A stretch of DNA of 64,000 bases from Anodontia alba (GCA_964016985.1 OZ024828.1:25607543-25671542), one strand, 5' to 3'; positions 10,570-21,215 are shown, numbered from the stretch's first letter. Made by a program: numbers and translations. The notes: a model not told the origin generated them from the sequence alone.

Positions 10570-10913
10570 AACCTCGATAGCTCGAACACCGATGGCTCGT
10601 TTACCATGGCTAACTCGACATCATTTTGAGTCCCTAGGAACTTTTTCCAAGAGAACAAATATTTGGGGAAATTGTGTCATTTCATCATGAAATTGTATGT
10701 TGAGTGTATTCATTAGAATCGCCTCATCGAGGCGATTCTAATGAGTACACCCAACATACAATTTTTATATAGAAGATCAAAAAGATTTCCCTTAATTATT
10801 CACCATTTGCTTCCTGACCTAGCGCCAGGATTAACCCCCAATAGCTCAAACTACCCATATCTCGAACAAATTTTCATGGTTCCAAAGAGGTTCGAGCCAT
10901 CGAAGTTCGACTG
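10564..10913 (+). mobile_element. Tigger-like MITE family B, copy 1, supplying the receptor stop codon
   Basis: Left end CAATAGAACCTCGATAGC (consensus CAGTCGAACCTC), right end GAAGTTCGACTG, with TA target duplicates at 10562-10563 and 10914-10915. Element bases 4-6 are the TAG that ends the receptor frame. Near 10735 lies the shared hairpin cassette (CATTAGAATCGCCTCA / GAGGCGATTCTAATG) with arms extending to AATTGTATGTTG. The element also forms the start of the 3'UTR. Confidence 0.9.
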
Positions 10914-10951
10914 TAAGTAAGTTAAAGTTCAATTCCAGCACAAATAAGTAA
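10914..10951 (+). pseudogene. Displaced original C-terminal codons of the receptor tail
   Basis: Directly after the MITE (10564-10913) the reading frame that was open at ATA (10561-10563) resumes through the TA duplicate: AGT at 10916 onward reads S K L K F N S S T N K, then TAA at 10949-10951. The bases 10549-10563 (attccagcacaaata) recur at 10932-10946, and the sequences after them also match. So a 31-bp tandem duplication existed before the MITE split its first copy. Inference: the protein formerly ended 11 residues later and now ends at the TAG supplied within the MITE. These codons are now 3'UTR. Confidence 0.7.
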
Positions 10952-10989
10952 ATTAAAGTTACATCAAACAGAGCTGCAGTAGTCTCAAC

Positions 10990-11035
<46 letters not shown>
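10990..11035. repeat. (AG)n microsatellite
   Basis: About 45 bases of uninterrupted AG repeat in the presumed 3'UTR or 3' flank of the receptor gene. Confidence 0.97.
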
Positions 11036-11039
<4 letters not shown>

Positions 11040-11159
11040 ATTCATTGTGTAGACTTTTAAATTTAAACTAAAACGAAAATGTGAGTATTGCTATAGAGCA
11101 GATCTTATTATTGTCATGATGGTATTCGTCGTAAAGTGATAACCTGTAAGGTTTGACAT

Positions 11160-11340
11160 ATGCGTTCGTCAAAGACTCAGCTCAGCTTAGGATTTAGGCT
11201 GAACGGTGTTTTCGCCGGCTGACTGTAGAAGCCTTTGATCCTATGCTATCCACAGTTCACCCGACGAAAACTCTTATCAGACTACGCATGAAGAGGCTGT
11301 TCTGAGTCTGTGGTGTGCGCACATGTCATAGGCTATACTA
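11160..11340. repeat. Diverged hairpin repeat of the G type
   Basis: CGTCAAAGACTCAGCTCAGC ... CTGTTCTGAGTCTGTGG: inverted halves resembling the GACTCAGATCAGC / CTGATCTGAGTC cassette, badly decayed. Confidence 0.35.
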
Positions 11341-11639
11341 TCTAACGTTGAGACAGGTTAATATGACTGTTGAAATTTGTGTGCCAGGGAAAATTAATTC
11401 GAGAAAACATCCGAAGAGGGCGAAAATAGATGGGCAATATATCATATTTTCAGCAAACAATAATCATATTATGAAGCCAACATACATATGAGCAAACACG
11501 TGGGAAAAGTTTAATTTTTAAGAGCCGACGAAGAGTAATATCTTCATATGGCCCACAAACAGATCTCGCCTGGTCTGTTCATCAGTATATTATTGTAGCA
11601 TGGAATAATAAGAGCTTCAATGTGCGCTAAACGAAGATG

Positions 11640-11818
11640 CAAATCATTCTGCGCATCCGCGCAGTCTAACCAGAATCTTTGTTGTCGCAAAAAGAATTTT
11701 TTGCTTAATTGTCTGTCCACAAGTGAATATTCTAATCAGACTGCGAGATTACGCAGGCTGATCTGAATCTTCGCTTACATGTCCTAGGTACGTTTTTCTG
11801 ACGTTGCGGCTCTTAAAA
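11640..11818. mobile_element. Hairpin repeat family G1, copy 1
   Basis: Two successive stem-loops: TCTGCGCATCCGCGCAGTCT at 11650 and ATCAGACTGCGAGATTACGC near 11736. The outer end ACGTTTTTCTGACGTTGCGG is shared with copies at 15540, 20985, 24840 and 38725. Confidence 0.6.
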
Positions 11819-12180
11819 TAAGTTTCAAAGTAAGGCCTTGATAAGACTGCGCGAAAGTAAAGGCTGATCAAGACCATGGATTTACCGCAGTTCGATATTC
11901 ATTGTTGTCATATGAAGAGTATTGAGAAACCCGAGATCCGATTTCCTGTTTGAAGATTTTTTTTTTCTTTGAGGCCCACCTTTACATACATGTATTTATT
12001 TGCATACTGTTGACACTTAAGTGGAATTTTCATAGGACAGGTAACTCAGGGAGCACGTTCTTTCCTTTTACATGAGACTCTTTTTCAGAAGAGACTTGAT
12101 GACCTAGAGCGCCAATAGGATGCCGCAAACGTTACCTCCTTTGAAATAAATGACGGTAAACTCTAATAAGTGTATCCAAA

Positions 12181-12370
12181 CCCTTTATTCCATTAATGCC
12201 TGTCCTCCCATAAAAGGGACATCGGCAGTTCAGACCCAAATCAGACGCCGCAGAACGTGACGTCTGATCAGTATCTGCACTGTTTACATTAAATATCGGA
12301 TTGTTTTTAGTACTTATAAAAAATCTAACCAGACATCCTTTAAATTGAACTGTCCAAATAATGAAGGAGA
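12181..12370. mobile_element. MITE family Q, copy 2
   Basis: ATTAATGCCTGTCCTCCCAT, AAAAGGGACATCGGC, then CCAAATCAGACGCCGC / GTGACGTCTGATCAG. Same outer arms as the other Q copies and the same inner cassette as family F. Confidence 0.6.
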
Positions 12371-12427
12371 AGAATACATTCGTCATTAATGTGTTAATTT
12401 AACAAATTTCTTCACTTACTCTTGTAT

Positions 12428-12752
12428 TTCGTCACCTTCGAAAACGAGCCTTTCAGAAGGCTGTGTTCCGTGCCTTTCAGAAGGCTGCGTTCCGTACCTT
12501 TCGGGGCTGGCCGGGGGAGTTGGGGGGGGGGGGGGAGGGGTGGAGTGTATGTCTTCCGTGCCTTTCGGAGGGCTACGATCCGTGCTTTTCTGAGGGCTGT
12601 CTTCCGTCATTTTTGGAGGGCTGTGCTCCGTGCCTTTCGGTGGGCTGTGCTCCGTAACCTTGCAGAAGGCTGTCTTCGATGTCTTTCGGAAGGCTGTCTT
12701 CCGTGCCTTTCGCAGGGCTGTCTTCCATGCCTTTCGGAGGGTTTGTTTTCTT
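12428..12752. repeat. 24-bp coding-like minisatellite with a G-tract
   Basis: About a dozen diverged units of GGCTGTCTTCCGTGCCTTTC plus four bases. Because 24 is a multiple of three, frames stay open on both strands (RAVLRAF or RHGTQPSE repeats). A run of 13 G followed by AGGGG at 12522-12540, after GGGGCTGGCCGGGGG, is a G-quadruplex candidate. Most likely not a gene. Confidence 0.85.
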
Positions 12753-12759
12753 TGTAGGT

Positions 12760-13214
12760 CTTTCTGTATTTTGACATAATAGAGTAAAGGGTTGGCAAGT
12801 TCTGAGAATCTTAAAACAAATCTTAAAACAAATCTAAGACCAAATGTTTATTTAATCGGGGGTTAATATCATTACATTGTCAGATTAGAGCTTGGCTCAT
12901 TAAATTATCAAATAAGGTAGCTATCAGCCTTCTTATAATAGAATTGTCACAATATTTGTAAATATACGATCGTTTTGAGTTTGCATTCCTATTTTTAGAG
13001 TGCCATATTATATATTTTGTTTATTTCTTTTGTCTGCACATTGTTTACTGAATACATGGCTATTAAAATTCCTTTGCTTTCATTTTTCGAAATACCCTGT
13101 GATCATAAACAATCTACAAAAATATAAGTGCAGATACATGTACCAAGGAAATGCCACAATCACAAAGCACAGACTTCTCGGGGCACCAAGAAAAAGAGAG
13201 ATGAGAAAGCAATT
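12760..13214. other. AT-rich unique sequence
   Basis: No repeat, splice-flanked frame or motif recognised. The 73-codon frame at 13000 has no family resemblance. Confidence 0.4.
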
Positions 13215-13911
13215 AATATAGGGATCCATCACGAAAACTTGCCTATATAATTTTGACTCCCTTAAACCCCACTTTTATATAGTAAAACTGTGGTTTACAG
13301 GAGTATGCATTATTTTCTTTGTGGGTACTTGTTAGAACCGCCTCGGCGAGGCGGTTCTAACGAGTACCCATAATCTATGCTTTGAGCAGAAATATGAAAA
13401 ATATGAGAGTTTTTTATCTGAAAATTTTCAATTTTTTTAGGTGAAATTTTCTATATATTTGAATAGGCGTGTTTTCGTAATGAAACATGGTTTTTCATGC
13501 ATTAACATTCGCTAGGTCCCGAAGGAGATGTTGAAAACCGAGACCGGAGACCGTGGTTTTCAACACCTCCCTAGGGACCTGGCGAATGTTAATGCATTGA
13601 AAAACCATGTTCGATCGCTATTATTGCATAAAAACTGAAAACATTTGCTACATTTCGCGTTAGTTCTTGCACTATTTTGTTTCGCTTTTTCACCGATGTC
13701 TCGCAAACGCAATGTCCACGGACTATGCTCGTTCCAGGGCCTGGCAGTACACATCTCGTAACGGCAGCAAATCTATAGCCCCGGTACGATCATATTGAAA
13801 GTTGCGTAGCCGTGCATTAACAGCGCGTGAATTGCCTTGTTAATACACGGCTTTTCGCCGGTTAATGCACGGCTGTTAATAACGTGCGACACTGCTTTTT
13901 ATGCAATAATG
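13215..13911 (-). mobile_element. Palindromic element family H, copy 2, split by a family A MITE
   Basis: Inverted relative to 1325-1772. The long hairpin (arms at 13500-13528 and 13559-13590) and the GCCGTGCATTAACAGCGC block near 13810 are conserved. The element continues left of the MITE as ATATAGGGATC, matching the reverse complement of copy 1 (GGGATCAAACATGGG). Confidence 0.7.
13227..13482 (+). mobile_element. MITE family A, copy 4, nested in element H
   Basis: CATCACGAAAACTTGCC to GTTTTCGTAATG, hairpin tip near 13347. Flanks GGGATC / AAACATGG join without any duplicated base when compared with the empty H copy, a clean no-duplication insertion. About 25 bases of the left arm (TTTCTGCTCAAAACATAGATT) are missing. 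Confidence 0.92.
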
Positions 13912-14191
13912 ACAAAACAGCCGCCACATATGAAACCTCCGACGCATATACAAAGAAAAACTGAACAGATGAACCGCCTTGGAGCGGTCAGTAGGAAAAC
14001 TACTGGAGTATGGGAGTTGGGGTAGGTGGGGGTTGGCGGCGGGTTTAAACTACTTTTACTCTCGCGAAATCTCACCACCTCATACAGCTCCAAGAAACAT
14101 GTATACGTTCGATCCGTATAGGGCCCTCTGCCTCGCTTGTGAAATAAGTCTCAGCCGAATATTTTTTTTTAAAAATATCGCTCCTTTTTCG

Positions 14192-14470
14192 CATCACGAA
14201 AACATACCTAAATAATTTTGACTCAAATAACTCCACTTTTATATAGTAAAACTGGGATTTACAGAGGTATACAATATTTATTTTTATTTCTGCTCAAAAA
14301 CATAGATTGCGGGTACTCGTTAGAACTGCCTCGCCGAGGCGGTTCTAACGAGTACCCACAATTTATGTTTTGAGCAGAAATATGAAAAATATCAGAATTT
14401 TTAATCTGAAATCTTTCAGTTTTTGGTGGTGAAACTTTCAATATACTTGAATAGACCTGTTTTCGTAATG
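14192..14470 (+). mobile_element. MITE family A, copy 5
   Basis: Full length. CATCACGAAAACATACC to GTTTTCGTAATG, flanking bases g and g. Long central hairpin with arms reaching TTTCTGCTC / GAGCAGAAA. Confidence 0.92.
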
Positions 14471-14582
14471 GATAGTATTGAGATAAAGTTGGGTACAATT
14501 TCGGATATGATAGAGTACATGAAAATTCAAAGAACCATTTGAATAATTGAAAAGGGACGTGCAAAATACATTATTTTTCATT

Positions 14583-14800
14583 GTCTCTCAACAAGAGACT
14601 TTTTGGGAATTGATACTCGTTCAAGGGAGACAACACTGTCGAAACTGTTTGTCTCCATTCTGAAAAGGGACCAGTATATAAAAAAAAGTGAACTGCTTCC
14701 CGTCTTTACATTTGTAGACGACCCCTTTTCAGAAGATCCCGGAAAGCAAACAGGAAGTCACTAAACTTGTCTCCCTTTTCGGAAATGGCAGAAAATCAAC
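14583..14800. repeat. Family I repeat, copy 1
   Basis: CCCCTTTTCAGAAGATCCC, GGAAAGCAAACAGGAAGTCA, TTGTCTCCCTTTTCGGAAAT: a module found at 25.7, 27.4, 28.0, 38.6, 58.6, 61.9 and 63.9 kb, often with a GAATTTGCTC hairpin. Confidence 0.55.
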
Positions 14801-14904
14801 CAAGCGTACTACTTTACCACAAAAGATCTATTTTATATTAAACGCTTTTGTTTAATTCCACACCACAATAATTCACATAATAATCGCAAACACTACGAAA
14901 AAGG

Positions 14905-14974
14905 CCAGCTACATATGTAGCATTCTTTATAAATCCACAGCCGGCTGTTATCGGTCCGTCAGCTACCTGACTGG
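14905..14974. mobile_element. MITE family E, copy 2 (decayed partial)
   Basis: TAGCATTCTTTATAAATC, then TTATCGGTCCGTCAGCTACC and TGGGA. The right arm is mostly lost. Confidence 0.55.
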
Positions 14975-14977
14975 GAA

Positions 14978-15058
14978 CCAGGTAGAGGATGATTTGAGTC
15001 TTCGTTGGCCGCACATGTAAGGACGTACGTTTTCTTACGGCTTGGCTCATTTATTGTA
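14978..15058. mobile_element. Hairpin repeat family G1, partial
   Basis: TTTGAGTCTTCGTTGGCCGC, ACATGTAAGGACGTACG and TTGGCTCATTT match the right end of full G1 copies. It abuts the decayed E element. Confidence 0.5.
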
Positions 15059-15216
15059 CATTACATCGTCGACTCCTCTAAGAAAATGTACCTTATGACG
15101 CAATGCTGACAAATACAGATCAGCCTGCGGATACTCTGCAAGCTAATCCTGTTTTGTTTCTGTTAATCAATACATTCTATGCTATCAAATGGATCTGGTG
15201 GGAGGCCAGACACGGA

Positions 15217-15323
15217 CCCATTAGGCATTCTACATAAATCTATAGCGGGCCGTTATTGGCCCGTCAGGGTAGCTGACAGGCCGATAACGGTCCGCTATAG
15301 ATTTATAAAGAATACTAGCTGGG
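15217..15323. mobile_element. MITE family E, copy 3
   Basis: CCCATTAGGCATTCTACATA ... ATACTAGCTGGG. The inner arms CTATAGCGGGCCGTTA / TAACGGTCCGCTATAG form a subfamily with copy 6 (TATAGCGGG rather than TATATCGGG). Confidence 0.88.
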
Positions 15324-15539
15324 GTGACCCTGATAAGAGTTCGCCAATGCTCAGACTGATCAGGAACTGCTTCGTCCGCATATGCGATAAAGATCATTTT
15401 CGCATGTTGCGACCTAATTCTGACTTGTCTGAGCTCTCATCATAAAATTCAACTTAACGTGGCTTTTGTAACTGCAAGGCACATTATTTTATATACTGTA
15501 TTTTCGCTTAGTATTTGGACAGACAAGCCTGGGGAAACA

Positions 15540-15800
15540 GTGTAGACAAAGATTTTCGCCTCGATGTCAGAAAACGTACCTGCGCACATAGGCTCCCAGC
15601 GAATATGCAGATCAGCCTGCGCATTCACGCAGTCTCATCAGAATTTTCACTAGGCTATATATGGGAAGCCAATGATGCAATGTTTTTAGGTGTGTTTTTT
15701 TTCATACGGACATCGGAGAGTCTGATCAGACTGCGTGGATGAGTCTTCGCCAGGCGCACATATCAGAAGGTACGTTTTCTCACGTTGTGACTCATTCTAT
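15540..15800. mobile_element. Hairpin repeat family G1, copy 2
   Basis: AGAAAACGTACCTGCGCACA ... AAGGTACGTTTTCTCACG outer inverted ends. The inner stem-loop GATCAGCCTGCGCATTCACG is followed by a second, partly deleted one. Confidence 0.6.
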
Positions 15801-15983
15801 TTTTAGATTTTGCTGATTTTACGATTGGTTCATACAGATGCTGGAATGCAGTAAACTGAAAGAATGATCAAATGTGTTTTAATGTACTTTATTATGCGAT
15901 TAAGCAGAACATATAAGGCCTGAACAAATATGTAGACCCACATCACACGGCGCGTTTAGCGAATGTGTAAAATTGCTGGGTGA

Positions 15984-16052
15984 GTGGCAAACAGTGTAGA
16001 CCCTGATCAGACGCCGCATTCTGCGGCGTCTGACCTGAGTCTTCTCTGCTTG
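15984..16052. repeat. Solo CAGATCAGACGCCGC hairpin
   Basis: CAAACAGTGTAGACCCTGAT, then CAGACGCCGCATTCTGCGGC, then GTCTGACCTGAGTCTTC. No family F or Q outer arms were recognised next to it. Confidence 0.6.
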
Positions 16053-16215
16053 CTCAGGATTTCATATCCGAATACGCTGAGTACAGTAAAATGATCACAT
16101 CGAACCCCCCGCCCATCCATCCAGCCCCTCAGATATTATCCTGGATCCGCCCCTGTACTATTTTTCATTCGTCCAGCAATATTTGTACATATCAACATGT
16201 ACTAAAACGGACGTA

Positions 16216-16540
16216 CTGCCGACTCTCGTTATCTCGAATTCCAAGGGACTCTCTGAAATACTTCGAGATATCCGTACCTCGACATATCAGATTTGCAGAA
16301 TTGAGGAGAAAGTAATTCGAACAACAACATTTAACAAACAGATATGTAATTGGACTCTTGAAGTAAGAGATATATTGATAATATTATGGAAAAGAGGAGA
16401 AATTTGGAGCAATTTCTCCTCTTTTCCACAATAGGTTTTTACCTGTTGTTAGATTTTCATGTTTAGTCAGGGACAAGATTTTCACTTCGAGATAAGCTGT
16501 TATTCGAGATAAGCGAGGTCGAGATAACGAGAGTCAACGG
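16216..16540 (+). mobile_element. Tigger-like MITE family C, copy 2
   Basis: CTGCCGACTCTCGTTATCTC ... GATAACGAGAGTCAACGG between TA dinucleotides. The central hairpin GAAAAGAGGAGAAATTTGG / CAATTTCTCCTCTTTTCC is at 16389-16429. Confidence 0.88.
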
Positions 16541-16934
16541 TATTAAACTTTATGGTACATGTACGTATGATGTCCCGATATGTAGAGTAGTGTGTCCATC
16601 CAATATGTAAAAGGCCCGATAGTCCAAAAGGCTAAAAACCCATTGGTAACAGGCAGGCTAGGGTGTTTTGGTTAGCAACTGTTTCAAAGTGTCGGACGAT
16701 TTCGAATTATCATTATTTTGCAACATTGGGCTGTAGCCGGTGTATGTGCTTCAAAACGTTACCAAAATTGGTTAGAGTCCGGCTTAACAGCTGTTGTCAA
16801 ATTATGAACTAAGGGTAGATATGTAGGGTAAACAGTTGTATAACCTTTGATATTTTGTACAAAATCGATTGTGATAACTGTTCGAACTATTAATTTTCTG
16901 GGTATGCATCAGCTCCTTTAAACTTTGTGGAATA

Positions 16935-17214
16935 CATTACGAAAACATGCCTATTCAAATATACTGAAAATTTTACCACCAAAAAAAAATGAAAATTTTC
17001 AAATAAAAATTCTGGTATTTTTCATATTTCTGCCCAAAATATAGATTGTGGGTACTCGTTAGAGCCGCCTCAACGAGGCGGTTCTAACGAGTACCCACAA
17101 TCTATGTTTTCGAGCGGAAATGAGAAAATAATGCATACCCCTGTAAACCCCAGTTTTACTATATAAAAGTGGGGTTGAAGGGGGTCAAAATTATATAGGC
17201 ATGGTTTCGTGATG
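16935..17214 (-). mobile_element. MITE family A, copy 6
   Basis: CATTACGAAAACATGCC ... CATGGTTTCGTGATG. Flanks read AATA on both sides, the only copy where more than one base matches. Confidence 0.92.
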
Positions 17215-18083
17215 AATATATAATTTAATAACTGTACCAGTCTGCATCATTAATGAATAAGGAAATAAAAGTTCATGCGGCAACTGTTACCAACAAGACA
17301 TTGTTCTCTGCCTTGAAGAACAAGCCCTATAATTTCCTTTTACACGTGCATTAACATGAAACTGAAGTCTTTTATTTCCTTATATTAATTGTGATTCATT
17401 CGTTCGCAATGGTGATATAGGCTGACCAACTATTAGAAAATAGCCCTAATCGACACTTACATAAGCTGGCTATAAATGTTAATTAGTAGCAAGGTCTCTT
17501 GTGAATAAACTATTCACGTTTCTAGGAAAATTAAGAAAAACATCGCCAATTTGTCGTCTGCTGAATTAGCCTAGAGACTGGTAAAGGTTTAGCAGTGAGA
17601 CTCATCTATTCTAAAACCTTAAAAATTACCAAAATGTGACAATAAGATGCAGAAAACATGCAGATATGCGCATATGAAAACTGAAGCATGGATATTTCGT
17701 AGAAATTACATAATTCTTAATAGTTATATTTCTTCACTTATGACTCAAACAAAAAAGTCCCATAGTGAAAACTTGTGAATGGGGAAATAAAATACTTCAG
17801 TTTTAAGGATTTTCTCACTATTTATAATAGTCACAGCACTGAAACTTTCAGGATATTTATTTCAAAGGTCAGTTCATAAGAATTTCTTAGTAAATTGAAT
17901 ATCTGAGTATTATTCATCCAAAATTATGGTCATTAAAAATAAGTCCAAAACCAAAGTCCTTCATACTTGCATTCCGAGAACTGCTGGTGTAAAAATTTGT
18001 GTAAGAATTGGTATTATACGAAATAGCCGAAACTAATATTAGTGACCTATGAAGAGGTTAAAGCAATGCAAAGTTCGAGTCAC
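17215..18083. other. Unique AT-rich sequence
   Basis: About 870 bp with no frame, palindrome or repeat recognised. Confidence 0.45.
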
Positions 18084-18107
18084 AAAAAAAAAAAAAAAAA
18101 AAAAAAA
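18084..18107. repeat. Poly(A) tract
   Basis: Run of 24 A. Comparable runs occur at 19681-19702, 32149-32181, 32450-32483, 33931-33961, 45359-45393, 48787-48811, 59077-59111 and 63063-63087, and T runs at 20647-20670, 20816-20842 and 31833-31873. None is followed by a clear retrogene. Confidence 0.9.
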
Positions 18108-18223
18108 TTATAGTGACCATATATGGAAATGGTTTCGTTTCTCTTACTCTGTGAAATCAGTGCTGGTTAGTGCTTTAGGGAACAATTTTATTGACAAATC
18201 GAATTATAGATAGTTTTGTTTCT

Positions 18224-18493
18224 CATTACGAAAACACGCCTGTTCAAATACACTGAAAATTTTACCACCAAAAAATGGCAATTTTTCAGATAAAAAATTC
18301 TGATATTTTTCATATTTCTGCTCAAAACATCGATTATGGGTACTTGTTAGAACCGCCTCGGCGAGACGGTTCTCACGAGTACCCACAATCTATGTTTTTG
18401 AGCAGAAATAAGAAAAATAATGCATACCCCTGTAAACCCCAGTTTTACTATATAAAAGTGGGGTTTAAGGGGGTATTAATTATATAGGCGTGT
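18224..18493 (-). mobile_element. MITE family A, copy 7 (right end decayed)
   Basis: CATTACGAAAACACGCC at the left. The right end stops at TATAGGCGTGTCCGAAAGG, so the terminal GTTTTCGTGATG is lost. The hairpin centre is near 18362. Confidence 0.88.
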
Positions 18494-19018
18494 CCGAAAG
18501 GTTAATCGTTATTTTACGCATTTCAGACGACATATGTGAAGACTTTGTACCTTATATAACAAACTTCATGAAACATTGCAAGTTGCGGACAAACAAATGA
18601 CGTGTATTGTTCGCTCGAGGAAAACCGTTCGGTATTCGGATTTTCTCACATCTCAACAATGCTGCATTCATCTGCGTAAGAGACTCGTGAATGTTTTTGT
18701 CCTGGATCCCTGCTCCTTTTGGTGCTCATCAGGGATCCAGGGAGAAACAAAATGTTCGCGATCACTTTACACTTCTGGTCACAACCCAGTCGAATGTATA
18801 CCGACAATTACGTCACACGGGGACCACTGAAATTTCAGTGGCAATCAAAGTACTGACAGCAGTGAATCAAAGCGTTGACAGCACTGGTGATTCAATTGTA
18901 AGGCTGGCTAATCAAAGCTGAAAAGATAATCGATTATCATTCCTGCTATTGTGATCGATAATCGATTAGTAATCACTGAATATTTGGTCACAATTTTACC
19001 TGTCTGTCTAAGCATGTT

Positions 19019-19233
19019 ATACTTCATTGTATGAATTTGGTCAGACACGCCTAAGCAAACAGTCCAGACCCAGATGAGACGCCGCAAACGCGACGCCTCA
19101 TCAGGGTCTACACTATTTGCCACCCATCCAGCTATTTTTAGATACAACACTGGGTAGTAATTTGTGCTTGTTCAAATTTTAGATAAAGTATGGTAAGGAG
19201 TTGAGGAATCTGAATACTAAGGCTTAATACGGC
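19019..19233 (+). mobile_element. MITE family F, copy 1
   Basis: TGAATTTGGTCAGACACGCC, AGCAAACAGTCCAGACCCAG, hairpin GATGAGACGCCGC / GCGACGCCTCATC, then the arm GGTAAGGAGTTGAGGAATC and TTAATACGG. Weak but recognisable ACCGTATT-type ends. Confidence 0.65.
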
Positions 19234-19439
19234 AAAGTGTAACAGACACAGAAATCAAATGATCGATTATTAGCAAATCTGTAACGATACATTTTTCTAG
19301 AATTTATCGATCAATAAATCGATTATCTGATTAATTGTGTCAGCCTTAGTCAATTGTCTCTGAGTGTACGCTGAGAAAATAGTCCTGAACGAGGAATTGG
19401 GAGTGCTTTATTTAACCCTTAACTTTGTGTAATTTAAGC

Positions 19440-19500
19440 AAAGAGTGATCAGACGCGGCGCTCTGCGGCGTCTGATTTGGGTCTGCACTGTTTGCCAATG
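19440..19500. repeat. Solo CAGATCAGACGCCGC hairpin, half decayed
   Basis: AGTGATCAGACGCGGCGCTC, then TGCGGCGTCTGATTTGGGTC and TGCACTGTTTGCC. Confidence 0.5.
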
Positions 19501-19823
19501 TCCCAGTCCAGGTTTTACAGATAACCCTTTTACACTGCACTCTGACGTCCCAGAGACAAGAATAGCGCGGCTATAAATAACCGTTACCAGGATTTGATTT
19601 GTTTTAATTTAATTGCTCAATGATAATCACGTAGAAAATTACCTTAAAATATTTTGGTGTATGTATACTTTAGATCGATTAAAAAAAAAAAAAAAAAAAA
19701 ACGTCCCAAAAATGGAAATTCCATGCTACATTATGGTCAGTAAACAGTCATCGCATTAAATGTGCAAACATGTCAAAATTTTAGTTTTTATTCGGGGCCA
19801 TATCAAACATGTCGCTATAGTTT

Positions 19824-20149
19824 CATCACGAAAACACGCCTATATAATTTTGACCCCCTTAAACCCCACTTTTATATAGTAAAACTGGGGTTTACGGGGG
19901 TATACATTATTTTTCTTGTTTCTGCTCAAAACATGGATTGTGGTTACTCGTTAGAACCGCCTCGCTGAGTACCCAAAACATAGATTGTGGTACTCGTTAG
20001 AACCGCCTCAGCGAGGCGGTTCTAACGAGTACCCACAATCTATGTTTTGAGCAGAAAAATGAAAAATATCAGATTTTTTTTCATCTGAAAATTTTCAGAT
20101 TTTGGAGGTAAAATTTTCTATTTATTTGAATAGGTGTGTTTTCGTAATA
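19824..20149 (+). mobile_element. MITE family A, copy 8, with duplicated hairpin arm
   Basis: CATCACGAAAACACGCC ... GTTTTCGTAATA. The left arm occurs twice (19930-19965 and 19977-20010), the first ending at CCGCCTCGCTGAGTACCC. This is an internal rearrangement with a breakpoint at the hairpin tip. Confidence 0.9.
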
Positions 20150-20431
20150 TCTGTCTACAGTTTTCTAGTCTTCGTAGGACACGACAACAGGAATTTGCAT
20201 GGACAAATTGAGTCTCACAATTTCCCTCTTGTTCGTCCTGTTTAATTATAAAGCTATGTCCTTCATAAAGAATAAAACCATTTGTGGTAGCAATGACTTT
20301 GCTTAAGACGCTTTCATGAAGATGCAGCCAGGGGATTTTGCCAAGACATTGCGCACTGGTTGATCAAAAACATCCCACAGATATAAGAACCCTATCATGA
20401 CCAGTAATTGTAGTATCATAAACAAATTCTA

Positions 20432-20575
20432 TCCTCATTCTCTCCCTTCCGCTTATTCAGGAACGACAGTTGTCAGTTTCTGGGGAAATAATATACACAA
20501 GTACCGTTGAGAGGACTAAGCCTGTTCAGGAAACGTATGGTTAGGTAAACTGATCGGTTCGACATCACCTTAACA
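20432..20575 (+). mobile_element. SINE family S2, truncated copy
   Basis: CATTCTCTCCCTTCCGCTTA, GACAGTTGTCAGTTTCTGG and GGACTAAGCCTGTTCAGG match the body of the S2 SINEs at 28695 and 41995 (reverse strand there). The tRNA-like head is missing. Confidence 0.7.
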
Positions 20576-20693
20576 GTGATGAATGGACCTTTAAACCCCA
20601 AACCAACCTACGAATACACTTTAATTGTTTTGACGATTGGTATGCGATTTTTTTTTTTTTTTTTTTTTTTGCACCACCAGTTGATACATTTTA

Positions 20694-20801
20694 CCCAGTC
20701 AGCATTCTACGTAAAAGCTATATCGGGCCGTCATCGGCCCGTCAGGGTAGCTGACGGGCCGATAACGGCCCGATGTAGATTTACGTAGAATGCTAGCTGG
20801 G
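20694..20801. mobile_element. MITE family E, copy 4
   Basis: CCCAGTCAGCATTCTACG ... CGTAGAATGCTAGCTGGG between TA dinucleotides, lying between two long T tracts. Confidence 0.92.
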
Positions 20802-20984
20802 TAGCCGCCCACTTCATTTTTTTTTTTTTTTTTTTTTTTTTTCATTATTGGCTGCTATTGAAGGACCATGCACATTGCATAGTATTATGGTCGGTGATGA
20901 ATGCAGCTATTACATGTATAGCTGCGTCAAGGTGTTCTGTCTTTTCAGTGACATCCGGAGACAGGGGCTCGAGTGCAGGCATTA

Positions 20985-21215
20985 TACAAGGAACAACGTC
21001 AGAAAACAAACATTCAAACATGTGCGCCCAGTGAAGATTCAGATCAGGCTGCGCATTCGCGCAGTCTGATCAGAATCTTCTCTGGGCGCATTTTGAATAG
21101 CCAAGGATCTTCATGCGAACAGAGAAGACTCTAATCAGACTGCGCGGATGCGCAGGCTGATTTGAGTCTTTGTTGGACGCACATATCAGAAGGTGCGTTT
21201 TCTAAAGTTGCGGGT
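20985..21215. mobile_element. Hairpin repeat family G1, copy 3 (best preserved)
   Basis: Two clean stem-loops in series. AGATTCAGATCAGGCTGCGC / GCGCAGTCTGATCAGAATCT is centred near 21058. GAAGACTCTAATCAGACTGC / GCAGGCTGATTTGAGTCTTT is centred near 21148. Outer ends are CAACGTCAGAAAAC ... AGGTGCGTTTTCTAAAGTTG. Confidence 0.7.

Noticed and set aside
12416..12798. Arg/Cys-rich or Pro/Ser-rich repeat proteins on both strands
   Set aside because: Both strands are open because of a 24-bp minisatellite. No start context, splice sites or family.
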